Shown: piece after piece, positions 7,221 to 16,437 of the stretch
Position numbering within the stretch: the first letter of the stretch is position 1
Layout of the letters: the number at the start of each line of letters is the position of its first letter
Assembly: GCA_945833925.1 (NCBI GenBank)
Contig: CAMAFX010000006.1
Location: 1 to 56,456 of the forward strand
DNA: 56,456 bases
Direction of reading: 5' to 3'
Origin: an uncultured Prevotellaceae bacterium
GTDB taxonomy: Bacteria; Bacteroidota; Bacteroidia; Bacteroidales; Bacteroidaceae
Notes under the pieces: model-generated
What the model saw: only the letters and a program-made list of their open reading frames with translations
What the model was told of the DNA's origin: nothing
Database searches by the model: none
Made by a program: the position numbers and the translations under genes

Positions 7221-8477
7221 TCACAACTTACTCTTCGAGTTGTAGTAACCTACCAGTTTGTCGTATCTGCCACCGGGTTCCTTGTAGTACACCAGAACGA
7301 TGTATTCGTTTTCCGTCTGGAAGAAGTCACCATCGGTACGTTCTGTTGTGGCAACCTTGTCGTCGGTGGCTGATAGTAGGTCGGTCAGTTGTACGAAGCG
7401 GTAGTTGTAGTAGCCCTGCTTCAGCAAGACAGCACAGTGGTATTCTCCGCTCTCTTCATCGTACTCCATGCGGTAATCGTCGTTTGGCCAGTTGTTGCAC
7501 CAGTTGCCCTGTACGTAGACATCACCGCCATTCAGCAGTGGTGCCTTGAAGCGGAAATGAACGATGGCATATTCGCATGTCGTCTCGTTGTCCACGTTAT
7601 CCTCGTTCCTGATTATATAGCCGCCGTTGGCATCCTCGTCATACGAATAGTTGTGTTGCTGTGGCACGTCGTAGAGCGTAGCGTGGTAGTAAGGGTCGTA
7701 CCAACGTATGTTGTCGACGTTCATGTTGACACGATGCACGTCAAGCAGTTCGAACTTGTGACATTCGTTCGAGCCTGGGAATATGAGGCTCTTCTGATGG
7801 TTGAACTCCAGTCCGTTAGCCTTGCGTATGTTTGGGTGAATCTCAACGGTGCGGTCGGGACGACGGTTCTGTGTGACGAAGATTTTCAGTTCCTTGTCAG
7901 GGTCGGTGACGTGCAGTGCTCCGTACGACATTGCCAGGCTGAGCTGCTGGTGGTTTCTCTGAAAATCGATGTCCGTGTTGCCGCTTATCTCGGCAGATAT
8001 GCCCACCATCCTGTCTGCCAGGCAGAACTCAGCCACCAGCACCGGGTCATCGTCCTTGTCCTCATCGGTTACGGTTACCCTGTAATTTCCCGACAACAGC
8101 AGTCGTGTGTTCTCGTTGGGCAGGCGCAGAGTGTAGTGTGTGTAGTTCTGTGTTGTGTTGAAACTCTTCTCGTAGTCCTCTATGGGTTGGTCGTTCATAC
8201 CGCTCAGATAGTTCGACTCGAAGAGGTCCTCGCTGACAGTCCAGTCGGCCTCGCAGTGCTCGATGTGGTATCTGTATCTGTGATATTCGTGACTCATCTC
8301 GTCGAATCCAATCTCCACGTGCCACGACTTGCGGTCCATTATGGCAGGGTGCAGAGGATCGTCCATGCAGATGGTCTGCAGGGAGCGGATGTGGTCCGTG
8401 TCGTAGATGATGTTTTTCTGTGCCGACACAGTCACGGTGCAGAAAAGCAGTATAAGGAAACAGAACAGATTTCTCAT
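7221..8477 (-). CDS. DUF5103 domain secreted protein
   Basis: 418 residues from ATG at 8475-8477. The frame is open much further upstream, but that extension lies over the DUF1460 gene; the chosen start gives a clean signal peptide ([20 protein letters not shown]) and a 4-bp ATGA overlap with the upstream stop. The body matches the Bacteroidetes DUF5103 family: an N-terminal SLQTICMDDPLHPAI segment and two beta-sandwich regions, with VQGNWCNNWP and YYNYRF near the end that resemble carbohydrate-binding early-set modules. Function unknown; exported. Last gene of the mtgA-DUF1460-DUF5103 operon. Confidence 0.82.
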   Translation of the reverse strand: MRNLFCFLILLFCTVTVSAQKNIIYDTDHIRSLQTICMDDPLHPAIMDRKSWHVEIGFDEMSHEYHRYRYHIEHCEADWTVSEDLFESNYLSGMNDQPIEDYEKSFNTTQNYTHYTLRLPNENTRLLLSGNYRVTVTDEDKDDDPVLVAEFCLADRMVGISAEISGNTDIDFQRNHQQLSLAMSYGALHVTDPDKELKIFVTQNRRPDRTVEIHPNIRKANGLEFNHQKSLIFPGSNECHKFELLDVHRVNMNVDNIRWYDPYYHATLYDVPQQHNYSYDEDANGGYIIRNEDNVDNETTCEYAIVHFRFKAPLLNGGDVYVQGNWCNNWPNDDYRMEYDEESGEYHCAVLLKQGYYNYRFVQLTDLLSATDDKVATTERTDGDFFQTENEYIVLVYYKEPGGRYDKLVGYYNSKSKL

Positions 8478-9340
8478 TTTATTCTTACTACGCGTATTCC
8501 AAGTTGTGAAGGGTGCTTCGCCATGTACTGGTAGAGCGTCATGGGTTCGAGTACCACCTTGTGGTGTATACTGCTGGCATTCAGCAGATGAAGCTTGCCG
8601 TCCTTGCCCCATACGGCAATGCCAAGGTGCGAAACGTCGAGTCCGTCCTTCTTTGTTACCAAGGCAAGGATGTTGCCGTCCTGCACGCATGACAGTTCCT
8701 TTCTCGACTTGTTGAGCATGGAGTGGGGGATGTACGATATGTCGTTGCCGTTCACCTCCTCCTCGTATTTTCTTATGAGTTTGATTGTCTTCTCGCCCCC
8801 GCTGACCAGCATGGGGTACTTGTCGGAATGTTGGCTCATAAAGTGAAGGTCTGTCTTCTTGGTTGCCTTGAATGGCGCGCCCTCCTGTATTTCCTCTACA
8901 AGTCCCAGCTTCGTGTTGCTGTTCACCCACTGTGAGAAATAATGGTTGCGTGAGGCATAGCCGTCGAGTTTGCCCTCGCGGTATCTGATACGCTCCAGCC
9001 AATAGCAAAAGTCCTTGAAACTGACACTCTTCTGCCGTGTGGTGAGTGTCAGTGCCAGTGAGTTGTCAACGAGAGTGGCACAGTCCATCTGGCGCAGGTT
9101 GACCACCAGTTCTTCGCTTTTGTTTACCTCGAGCGTGGCTGCAACGTATGGCAGTCCCTTCAGCTTGTTGGCATAGAAGAGGATTAGGTTAGTGCCCTCA
9201 CGTTGCTTTCTTCCTTCCTCGAGAAGGCGTACAACTTTTGCACTGTCAGCCTTGGTATAGGTGACGGCAGACACGTTGACTGCCAGCAAGAGCAGAATCA
9301 GCGTGCAGACTGTTCGTCCAATTCGTGTCGTTCTTTCCAT
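8474..9340 (-). CDS. DUF1460 NlpC/P60-like amidase or peptidase, secreted
   Basis: 288 residues from ATG at 9338-9340; the frame extends further upstream but this Met starts a signal-peptide-like segment ([15 protein letters not shown]). DUF1460 proteins have an NlpC-like papain fold. The putative catalytic Cys is in [13 protein letters not shown] and the His in [10 protein letters not shown], followed by HLLNAS. A role in cutting cell-wall stem peptides or amides in the periplasm is inferred from the fold. The start lies 43 bp inside the end of mtgA, and the end overlaps the DUF5103 start by 4 bp, so the three genes are an operon around peptidoglycan. Confidence 0.82.
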   Translation of the reverse strand: MERTTRIGRTVCTLILLLLAVNVSAVTYTKADSAKVVRLLEEGRKQREGTNLILFYANKLKGLPYVAATLEVNKSEELVVNLRQMDCATLVDNSLALTLTTRQKSVSFKDFCYWLERIRYREGKLDGYASRNHYFSQWVNSNTKLGLVEEIQEGAPFKATKKTDLHFMSQHSDKYPMLVSGGEKTIKLIRKYEEEVNGNDISYIPHSMLNKSRKELSCVQDGNILALVTKKDGLDVSHLGIAVWGKDGKLHLLNASSIHHKVVLEPMTLYQYMAKHPSQLGIRVVRIK

Positions 9341-10008
9341 AGGTGTTCTATGTAGTTCATCTGCCTCAGTATCTGTCGGCGGCGTTTGTACATATAGGGT
9401 GAGGGGCTCTGACTGCTGAATCGTAGTGGGTTGGGCAGTGTGGCGGCAATCAGTGCGCACTGCGACCTGGTAAGTTCTGCCGCGCTTCGGTTGAAGTGTG
9501 CCTGCGCAACAGCCTCGGCACCATAGATGCCGTCGCCCATTTCGATGGAGTTAAGATAAACCTCCATTATTCGGTCCTTGCCCCAGACAAGTTCAATCAA
9601 GACGGTGAAGTATGCTTCCAGTCCCTTTCTTATCCACGAGTGACCGTTCCATAGAAAGACGTTCTTTGCGGTTTGCTGGCTGATTGTGCTGGCGCCGCGC
9701 TCCCTCTTTCCCTGTCGGGCCTCCTCGCGCGCCTGCTTTATCGCCTTGAAGTCAAAGCCGTTGTGCTTTACGAACATCTGGTCTTCGCTGCCTATTACGG
9801 CAATCGGAAGGTCTTCTGATATCTCATCGAGCGGAACCCATTGGTGTTTCCATCTCGTTTCTCTGTTCTCGTCCTTCTGCTCGAAGTGTCGAATCACCAT
9901 TAGCGGTGTCACGTAGACTGGCACCCACTTGTATATGAAAACAGAAAGGATTGTGCTCCCAAAGAAGAGGAGCACAATCCATAATATTGTTCGACGCAGC
10001 TTTTTCAT
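9298..10008 (-). CDS. mtgA: Monofunctional peptidoglycan glycosyltransferase (GT51)
   Basis: 236 residues from ATG at 10006-10008; an upstream in-frame extension of 24 residues is judged non-coding because MKKLRRT precedes the single membrane helix ([19 protein letters not shown]). GT51 motifs are all present: [17 protein letters not shown] (catalytic Glu), [37 protein letters not shown] and [15 protein letters not shown]. It polymerises lipid II into glycan strands at the outer face of the inner membrane and has no transpeptidase domain. First gene of the operon with DUF1460 and DUF5103. Confidence 0.93.
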   Translation of the reverse strand: MKKLRRTILWIVLLFFGSTILSVFIYKWVPVYVTPLMVIRHFEQKDENRETRWKHQWVPLDEISEDLPIAVIGSEDQMFVKHNGFDFKAIKQAREEARQGKRERGASTISQQTAKNVFLWNGHSWIRKGLEAYFTVLIELVWGKDRIMEVYLNSIEMGDGIYGAEAVAQAHFNRSAAELTRSQCALIAATLPNPLRFSSQSPSPYMYKRRRQILRQMNYIEHLWKERHELDEQSAR

Positions 10009-10092
10009 TATTGTTATTAAGCAGCGGTGTTTTTTATGTGTGATGACAGCGGAACGGCTGAAGACGCCTTCCCGGGCCATGCTCGGTTAGAA

Positions 10093-10803
10093 TTACTGCA
10101 GTGTACCAGCCTGTGCAGCCTTGATCATTGCCTCAGAAGCGTACAGGTAAACCTCAACACGACGGCTTGCAGCCATGTTCTCGGTACCGTTAGCGTTTCT
10201 GATGAGGTACTCTGGGTTCTCGCCGTAACCCTGAGTAGAGCGAATCTGGTTAGCGTTAACGCCGCATGAACCAATGAGGTAGTTGCGAACTGAAGAAGCA
10301 CGGTTCTGGCTCAATGTGAGGTTTGTAGCCTCAGAACCATCAGAGCTTGCGAAACCGCAGATAGCAACGTCACAGTCAGTGTAAACGTTGAGCACGTTGT
10401 TAGCGAACTGCTTCAATGATGACTGAGCACCGCTCTGGAGGTCGAACTTGCCAGTTGCGAAGAGGATACCGTTGTCGAAGGTAACCTTAACAGCCTCAAG
10501 ACCGTTAGCGTCCTTTGTTGTTTCAACCTGTGCGTTAGCTACAGCGGCAGCAGCCTTGGCAGCCTTGTCCATCTTGCGGCCGATGAGTGTACCGGCAGTT
10601 GTACCAGCAACTGCACCAGCAGCAGCACCGATGAGGGCACCCTTGCCTGTGTTACCTGTCAACTTACCAATCAATGCGCCAATACCTGCACCAGCAGCAG
10701 TACCAGCTGCACTACCTATAGCAGCACCCTTACCGGTGTTGTTACAACTACTGAAGACGATGCCTGCGCAGAGCACCGCAATAATTGTCTTTAATCCTTT
10801 CAT
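10093..10803 (-). CDS. OmpA-family lipoprotein with glycine-zipper domain
   Basis: 236 residues. A lipoprotein signal ends at FSSC (Cys19). Residues 24-80 are a Gly/Ala-rich glycine-zipper segment (IGSAAGTAAGAGIGALIGK and a second copy GALIGAAAGAVAGTTAGTL), then an OmpA-like domain (about 105-225) with FATGKFDL, GFASSDG, NLTLSQNRASSVRNYL and the closing RRVEVYL. The domain binds diaminopimelate-containing peptidoglycan; the protein should tether the outer membrane to the wall. Divergent from proS, with a TACCTTTG box on the minus strand at 10846-10853. The mtgA operon follows on the same strand with 84 bp between. Confidence 0.88.
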   Translation of the reverse strand: MKGLKTIIAVLCAGIVFSSCNNTGKGAAIGSAAGTAAGAGIGALIGKLTGNTGKGALIGAAAGAVAGTTAGTLIGRKMDKAAKAAAAVANAQVETTKDANGLEAVKVTFDNGILFATGKFDLQSGAQSSLKQFANNVLNVYTDCDVAICGFASSDGSEATNLTLSQNRASSVRNYLIGSCGVNANQIRSTQGYGENPEYLIRNANGTENMAASRRVEVYLYASEAMIKAAQAGTLQ

Positions 10804-10845
10804 AATAATTTTGTTTATTGTTTGTTAAAAATAGGTTTCACAGTG

Positions 10846-10853
10846 CAAAGGTA
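10846..10853 (-). promoter_or_regulatory. -7 box for the OmpA-family lipoprotein
   Basis: Minus strand TACCTTTG matches TAnnTTTG, 42 bp before the ATG. A TTTG lies 24 bp further upstream, slightly beyond the usual spacing. Confidence 0.5.
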
Positions 10854-10907
10854 CAATATTTTTAATAGATACTTTCACAAATCTGTAATTTTTCAACTTT
10901 TTTTTAT

Positions 10908-10915
10908 TAAATTTG
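10908..10915 (+). promoter_or_regulatory. -7 box for proS
   Basis: TAAATTTG matches TAnnTTTG and leaves a leader of about 120 nt before the proS ATG. No clear TTG 19-21 bp upstream. The leader has no obvious T-box or anti-terminator that I could fold by eye. Confidence 0.45.
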
Positions 10916-11043
10916 CACCAGTTTAACGTATTTATATACGACCTGCGTGGTGATAGTTTCCTTCTTTTGAAGACAAGGAAACCGCAAAGTTGACGTATGG
11001 GAAACGAACGCAATTCGTAAAAGTTTAGATAAAAAAGCAAGAT

Positions 11044-12525
11044 ATGGCAAAAGAATTAGATTTTCTTACAAAACGTAGTGTAGACTACTCAAAGTGGTAT
11101 AACGAACTGGTTGTCAAGGCAGACTTGGCAGAACAGAGCGATGTTCGCGGTTGTATGGTAATCAAGCCTTACGGCTATGCTATCTGGGAGAAGATGCAGC
11201 GCATCCTTGACGATATGTTCAAGGAGACAGGCGTGCAGAATGCTTACTTCCCACTGCTCATCCCTAAATCTTTCCTGAGCCGCGAGGCTGAGCACGTAGA
11301 GGGATTTGCTAAGGAATGTGCAGTGGTAACCCACTATCGCCTGAAGACAAACGAGACACACGACGGCGTGGTTGTCGACCCTTCGGCAAAGCTCGAGGAG
11401 GAACTCATCATCCGTCCAACCAGTGAGACCATCATCTGGAATACATACAAGAACTGGATTCATTCATACCGCGACCTCCCATTGCTCTGCAACCAGTGGT
11501 GCAACGTGATGCGTTGGGAGATGCGTACACGTCTGTTCCTCCGTACCAGCGAGTTCCTTTGGCAGGAGGGTCACACTGCACACGCCACACGCGAAGAGGC
11601 AGAGGCACGTGCTCAGCAGATGCTCAAGGTATACGCAACATTTGCAGAGAAGTATATGGCAGTTCCTGTTGTTCAGGGCGTCAAGAGCGAGACAGAGCGC
11701 TTTGCAGGTGCGCTTGATACATACACCATCGAGGCAATGATGCAGGATGGCAAGGCTCTGCAGAGCGGTACGAGCCACTTCCTCGGTCAGAATTTCGGTA
11801 AGGCGTTCGACGTACAGTTCCTCAACAAGGACAACAAGCCAGAATACGCATGGGCTACCAGCTGGGGCGTAAGTACACGTCTTATGGGTGCCTTGATTAT
11901 GACTCACAGCGACGACAACGGTCTGGTTCTTCCACCAGCACTTGCACCTATACAGGTTGTCATCGTTCCTATCTTCAAGAACGACGAGCAGCTCCAGCAG
12001 CTCAACGAGGCAGTGGAGCCAATCATCACAGAGCTGCGCAAGCTTGGCATCACCGTCAAGTATGACAATGCCGAGAACAAGCGTCCTGGATTCAAGTTTG
12101 CCGACTACGAGCTGAAGGGTGTACCCGTACGCCTCGTGCTTGGTGCGCGCGACCTTGAGAACGGTACCGTTGAGGTTATGCGTCGTGACACTCTCGAGAA
12201 GGAGAGCCGTTCGCTCGAGGGCATCGTTGCCTATGTCAAGGACTTGCTCGACGACATTCAGAACAACGTCTTCCAGAAGGCTCTCAAGTTCCGCGACGAG
12301 CATATCTACGAGTGCGACAACTACGAGGAGTTCAAGGAGCGTGTCAAGGATGGAGGTTTCTTCCTTTGCCACTGGGACGGCACTGCCGAGACCGAGGCCA
12401 AGATTAAGGAGGACACACAGGCAACAATCCGTTGTGTTCCGTTCAACGTAGAGCAGACTCCTGGCGTGGATATGGTAAGCGGCAAGCCTGCTACCTGCCG
12501 TGTTCTGATTGCTCGCAGCTACTAA
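11044..12525 (+). CDS. proS: Prolyl-tRNA synthetase, archaeal/eukaryotic type
   Basis: 493 residues, the length of the form without the editing insertion of the bacterial type. Class II motifs are visible: [15 protein letters not shown] (motif 2 region), [29 protein letters not shown] and [11 protein letters not shown] (motif 3 region), followed by the anticodon-binding domain and the C-terminal zinc-binding-like extension ending in LIARSY. Charges tRNA-Pro in the cytosol. This type is usual in Bacteroidetes. Single gene, divergent from the OmpA-type lipoprotein. Confidence 0.95.
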   Translation: MAKELDFLTKRSVDYSKWYNELVVKADLAEQSDVRGCMVIKPYGYAIWEKMQRILDDMFKETGVQNAYFPLLIPKSFLSREAEHVEGFAKECAVVTHYRLKTNETHDGVVVDPSAKLEEELIIRPTSETIIWNTYKNWIHSYRDLPLLCNQWCNVMRWEMRTRLFLRTSEFLWQEGHTAHATREEAEARAQQMLKVYATFAEKYMAVPVVQGVKSETERFAGALDTYTIEAMMQDGKALQSGTSHFLGQNFGKAFDVQFLNKDNKPEYAWATSWGVSTRLMGALIMTHSDDNGLVLPPALAPIQVVIVPIFKNDEQLQQLNEAVEPIITELRKLGITVKYDNAENKRPGFKFADYELKGVPVRLVLGARDLENGTVEVMRRDTLEKESRSLEGIVAYVKDLLDDIQNNVFQKALKFRDEHIYECDNYEEFKERVKDGGFFLCHWDGTAETEAKIKEDTQATIRCVPFNVEQTPGVDMVSGKPATCRVLIARSY

Positions 12526-12545
12526 TTATAATTAACTCATTCCCT

Positions 12546-12574
12546 CCTCTCCCTGCCGCGTGGCATGGGAGAGG
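12546..12574. terminator. Hairpin after proS
   Basis: CCTCTCCC(T)GCC pairs with GGC(AT)GGGAGAGG around a small loop, 20 bp after the proS stop. The stem is GC-rich but has no T-run, so it may be a weak terminator or a 3'-end processing barrier. Confidence 0.5.
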
Positions 12575-12635
12575 TGAGAGTGTTGTTGAGTTGTAGGAGG
12601 TTAACAATTAGCTTTAAACTTAAAATCTTAATTTT

Positions 12636-13868
12636 TTGCAGCTCTCTTTATTCGCCGTTCAGGAGATACCTGCGGCTATAGTCACATTTGTATCCCTGCT
12701 TATATTCATACAGACGGGAACAGCACCGGCGTTGAGTACTGTTTATTCAGCGATGTTGGCTGTGCCCTGGATTTTTAAGGCTCAGTTGGCACATATGGTC
12801 AGGCAGCGCCGTCATTTCAGGGGTATGCTGTTGTTTACAGAGTGCATACTGGTTATTGAGATGCTTGCTTTCGCAATGGTGGTAAGTCCGTCGTCAGCTA
12901 TATTCCGCACTATGGGCGCCGGCAGTGGCAACGGTGTCGCCATCTTCTCAGCCCTCTTTATTATCAGTCTCACTACCGCCTGGCACGAGGTTCAGGCAGA
13001 GGCTTTCTATTTCTACCGGTTGAGGTCGCATCTCAATCAGTTCTACGACATGCCGCGTCTGTTCGTTTCGCAGTCGATGGTGGTCGTAACCTACGGACTC
13101 CTTATCATTCTTGTCGGTACGCTGCAGGTGCTCTATCGCAGCATCTTCGTCAGTTGGGCAATAGGATTCAGAGTCATGGCTGGTGTCATGGCGCTGTATC
13201 TCCTGTGGCATGTCTTCGTACTGCCCAGAATGGTTGAACCCCTTCATCCGGTTGTCAGACAGCGCACCATCGACCTCTTCTCGCGCAGGTTTTCCGCAAG
13301 GTCGCACAATGCCGGCATGAAACTCTACCTCTTCACCTTCTTCCTACTCCTGCCTCAGGCGCTCATGTTCTACACACGTGTGCTCTTCCTTCTGGCTCCC
13401 GAGGACAAGGGCGGTTTGTCGTGCAGCATCCAGGAACTGGGCTTCGCACACGGAGTGGTGGGTGCCATAGCCTTTGGCGCCGGTCTGCTGTTCAGCAGGC
13501 ATCTGAAGGTCAAGCCACTGAACAGAAAGAAGCGACTGAATGTCAGTTTCCTCTTTTCCAACACAGTTCTTCTCTCGCCTCTGGTGTACCTTTGCATGTC
13601 CTGGTTTGCCCCGAAGAGCCTTTTCGTGCTGAGCGCATGCACCTTCGTTGCTCAGTTCTTCTTCGGATTCGGCCTGCACAGGACACTTGCACAGTTCGGT
13701 ATGTCTGCATACAACGGTCTTCGTCTGCCCATTGTGGCGTTGACAATGATGGTTCCCGTAGCTGTCAGTGCATATTTCTCTGACGTGTGGGGGTTCCGCA
13801 CGTTCTTCCTGGTTGATTCGCTGACAGCCGTCCTGCCATATCTCTTTATAAAGTATGTAAAACTGTAA
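12636..13868 (+). CDS. MFS-type transporter or AmpG-like permease
   Basis: About 410 residues with roughly twelve hydrophobic segments, ending in YLFIKYVKL. There is no ATG near the start: the frame opens after a TAA at 12621, and TTG at 12636 is the best start, giving MQLSLFAVQEIPAAIVTF, which resembles the first helix of AmpG-like major-facilitator proteins. The next in-frame ATG (MLAVPWIFKAQ) would lose a helix. Substrate unknown; AmpG proteins import muropeptides, but I cannot see a decisive motif. It lies 110 bp after proS and 36 bp before the GH2 gene on the same strand. The region across its stop codon is a 21-bp tandem duplication (13855-13892). Confidence 0.7.
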   Translation: MQLSLFAVQEIPAAIVTFVSLLIFIQTGTAPALSTVYSAMLAVPWIFKAQLAHMVRQRRHFRGMLLFTECILVIEMLAFAMVVSPSSAIFRTMGAGSGNGVAIFSALFIISLTTAWHEVQAEAFYFYRLRSHLNQFYDMPRLFVSQSMVVVTYGLLIILVGTLQVLYRSIFVSWAIGFRVMAGVMALYLLWHVFVLPRMVEPLHPVVRQRTIDLFSRRFSARSHNAGMKLYLFTFFLLLPQALMFYTRVLFLLAPEDKGGLSCSIQELGFAHGVVGAIAFGAGLLFSRHLKVKPLNRKKRLNVSFLFSNTVLLSPLVYLCMSWFAPKSLFVLSACTFVAQFFFGFGLHRTLAQFGMSAYNGLRLPIVALTMMVPVAVSAYFSDVWGFRTFFLVDSLTAVLPYLFIKYVKL

Positions 13869-13892
13869 TTAAAGCATGTAAAACTGTAATTA
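13855..13892. repeat. Two copies of a 17-bp direct repeat across the MFS stop codon
   Basis: ATGTAAAACTGTAATTA occurs at 13855-13871 and 13876-13892, period 21 bp. The first copy contains the last codons and the stop of the MFS gene; the second copy is untranslated in the gap before the GH2 gene. Confidence 0.7.
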
Positions 13893-13904
13893 TATAATTT
13901 TACC

Positions 13905-16334
13905 ATGAAGCGCTATTTATCGTTTTTAATTCTTTCTCTACTGATGAGCAACGCAGTTTGCGCACAGCAGTATCAGCATGCCAAAGAGGCGGCAACAAGT
14001 CCCAACACCCCTTTGACGGACTTTGTCAAGAGCCGCCGTCAGTTATTCAACTTCGACTGGCAGTTTGTCCTTGGCAGCGACAGCACGTTCTCGACAGGTG
14101 TTCGCACCCTCTCTCTGCCTCACGACTTCCAGTTTGAGCAGCCTTGGACCGAAGACGGTGGCGGAGCCAGAGGATTCAAGCCTATGTGCGAGGGCTGGTA
14201 CCGCAAGACCTTCCGTGCCGACGAGCAGTGGAAGGGCAGGCAGGTACTGCTCGACTTTGGCGGCGTGATGTACGTGTGCGACGTCTATCTCAATGGAAAG
14301 AAGATTGCCTCTTCGGAGTATGGTTACCTTGGTTTTGAGGTAGACATAACGCGTCATCTGAAGTACGGCGAGGACAATGTGGTCATGGTGTGGGCAAGTA
14401 CGGGTCCGAAGAAGGGCAGTCGATGGTATACTGGTGGCGGTATTTTCCGTGATGTCTATCTGAAACTGCAGAATCCAACCCACATAGCCCGCCACGGTGT
14501 GTTCGTCACCACTCCCAAGGTTACTGCATCGAGTGCTACGGTCAGTGTGATGGCTGAGGTAGACGGATGGAAGAATCACAATACTCGTGTGCGAGCAACA
14601 ATCGTCAGCCCCGACGGAAAGGTTCTGGGAAGCAGTGAAGGAGAATTCCCCAAACTGACTAAGCAGACATGTACCGAGGTGACGATGCCCGAGATAAGCG
14701 TTGCTGACCCACAACTATGGAGTCCCGACACGCCTCGTCTGTACACGGCACAGGTTGTTGTAGAGGCTGATGGCTTTGTCGTAGACAGCATATCTCAGCG
14801 TTTCGGTATTCGTACGCTCGAGTACAGCCCTGTGTTCGGTTTCAAGCTGAATGGCAAGAAGTTCTTCGTCAAGGGTATTGCCAATCATCATGACATGGGC
14901 GCTCTTGGAGTTGCATCGTTCGACAGAGGTGTCATCCGCCAGATGGAGACACTCAAGAAGTTCGGTTTCAACGCCATCCGCTGCTCGCATAATCCATACA
15001 GCGAGAGCTTCACGCAGATTGCCGACTCACTTGGACTTGTCATCGTTGATGAACTTATCGACAAGTGGAGCGACACCGACTACTGGGGCGGACGCAAGCC
15101 TTTCATGAGCATCTGGCCGGAACTCATTAAAGAATGGATAAAGCGAGACCGCAACTCGCCAAGCGTCATTCTGTGGAGCCTTGGCAATGAACTGCAGATA
15201 CGTCCCGACTGGAGTGGATACAAGACCAACGACTGGGGCATCACGACCTACAGGATTTTCGACCAGATGGTGAAGCGCTATGATCCGACACGCAAGACCA
15301 CCGTCGCAATGTTCCCTGCCCGTGCAGGTGCAATACGCGAGGAGAAGGAGTTTAAAACATATATGGTGCCACCCGAACTGGCGTGCGTCACCGAGGTGTC
15401 GTCGTTCAACTATCAGTGGGATGCCTATCCAAAATACTTTGAGTGCAAGCCTGACATGATTCTCTTCCAGAGCGAGGCTGTAACCAATCAGCTTGTGGCT
15501 CCGTTCTATGGCATGGACCGCCAGCGTACCGTCGGTCTGGCTTACTGGGGAGCTATCGAGTACTGGGGCGAATCGAACAAGTGGCCTAAGAAGGGTTGGA
15601 ACTACAGTTATTTCCGCCATACGCTCGACCCTATGCCTCAGGCATATCTGATGAAGAGTGTCTTCGAACCCGAAGTGCCTGTGGTACGCATCGGTGTCAT
15701 GAATGGTGGAGAGAGCGTGGACTGGAACGATGTTAAGGTGGGCCAGAAGACCTACGCCGACCACTGGACTCACAAGAAGGGGTCGAAGCAGCAGGTGGCT
15801 ACCTTCACCAATGGCGATGAGGTGGAGCTGATTGTCAATGGTAAGTCAATAGGACGCTTGAAGAACGACACCACGGACGTTTTCAACCGCAACATCGTTC
15901 GTTGGCAGGATGTTCCTTACGGAGACGGTGGAACCATCGAGGCGGTTGCATACAAGGATGGAAAGGAATGGGCACGACAGCGACTGGAGACTGCCGGCGA
16001 GGTGGCTCGTCTGGTCATCGAACCTGAACAGCAGTCGTGGAGTGCCGACGGCATGGATCTGCAGTATCTGAACGTACGTGCCGTAGACAAGAACGGCAGA
16101 ACAGTGCCAGGCTATGTGGAGAACCTTAAGGTTACGGTCGAGGGAGAGGCTTCGCTTCTTGCCATCGACAATGCCGACCACTTCACCGACCTGCTCTTCA
16201 ACGGTGTTGACGAGAAGCCTATGATGCTTGGCAGGATGCAAGTGATTCTGCGCAGCACCCGTACGGCAGGCAAGGTTACGCTGACTTGCTCTTCTGGCAA
16301 GATGAAGAAGAAGATAGTCCTGAATACAAAATAA
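13905..16334 (+). CDS. Glycoside hydrolase family 2 (beta-galactosidase-like), secreted
   Basis: 809 residues with a signal peptide (MKRYLSFLILSLLMSNAVCAQ). Order: jelly-roll sugar-binding domain (about 40-215, LSLPHDFQ, GWYRKTF, DVYLNGKKIA), immunoglobulin-like domain (about 220-330), catalytic TIM barrel (about 335-590) and C-terminal beta domains. The probable acid/base Glu is in LWSLGNEL and the nucleophile Glu in ILFQSEA; the barrel entry GIANHHDMGALG and RCSHNPYS are typical of GH2. Exported, so it acts on glycans in the periplasm or outside. Substrate is not decided by the sequence; galactosides or uronides are possible. Convergent with the DUF2264 gene across a strong terminator. Confidence 0.9.
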   Translation: MKRYLSFLILSLLMSNAVCAQQYQHAKEAATSPNTPLTDFVKSRRQLFNFDWQFVLGSDSTFSTGVRTLSLPHDFQFEQPWTEDGGGARGFKPMCEGWYRKTFRADEQWKGRQVLLDFGGVMYVCDVYLNGKKIASSEYGYLGFEVDITRHLKYGEDNVVMVWASTGPKKGSRWYTGGGIFRDVYLKLQNPTHIARHGVFVTTPKVTASSATVSVMAEVDGWKNHNTRVRATIVSPDGKVLGSSEGEFPKLTKQTCTEVTMPEISVADPQLWSPDTPRLYTAQVVVEADGFVVDSISQRFGIRTLEYSPVFGFKLNGKKFFVKGIANHHDMGALGVASFDRGVIRQMETLKKFGFNAIRCSHNPYSESFTQIADSLGLVIVDELIDKWSDTDYWGGRKPFMSIWPELIKEWIKRDRNSPSVILWSLGNELQIRPDWSGYKTNDWGITTYRIFDQMVKRYDPTRKTTVAMFPARAGAIREEKEFKTYMVPPELACVTEVSSFNYQWDAYPKYFECKPDMILFQSEAVTNQLVAPFYGMDRQRTVGLAYWGAIEYWGESNKWPKKGWNYSYFRHTLDPMPQAYLMKSVFEPEVPVVRIGVMNGGESVDWNDVKVGQKTYADHWTHKKGSKQQVATFTNGDEVELIVNGKSIGRLKNDTTDVFNRNIVRWQDVPYGDGGTIEAVAYKDGKEWARQRLETAGEVARLVIEPEQQSWSADGMDLQYLNVRAVDKNGRTVPGYVENLKVTVEGEASLLAIDNADHFTDLLFNGVDEKPMMLGRMQVILRSTRTAGKVTLTCSSGKMKKKIVLNTK

Positions 16335-16339
16335 ACGAA

Positions 16340-16372
16340 ATGAGGGTCGCGATACGTTTTCGCGACCCTCAT
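16340..16372. terminator. Bidirectional terminator between GH2 and DUF2264 genes
   Basis: ATGAGGGTCGCG (16340-16351) and CGCGACCCTCAT (16361-16372) form a perfect 12-bp stem with a 9-nt loop, 5 bp after the GH2 stop and between two convergent genes. Confidence 0.8.
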
Positions 16373-16437
16373 CTGTTTCTTGTCTGCCTGTAGGCAATCT
16401 GTTGCTGACGAATTGTGCCGTCAGCTGTTTTTATTCT

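Noticed and set aside
7389..8534. 381-residue open frame antisense to the DUF5103 gene
   Set aside because: Valine- and leucine-rich composition typical of antisense frames; the DUF5103 frame has a signal peptide and family match.
8478..9008. N-terminal extension of the DUF5103 protein
   Set aside because: The extension lies over the DUF1460 gene and would hide the signal peptide that begins at 8477.
11464..12372. 302-residue open frame antisense to proS
   Set aside because: Overlaps the strongly conserved proS frame; no motif and no start context.
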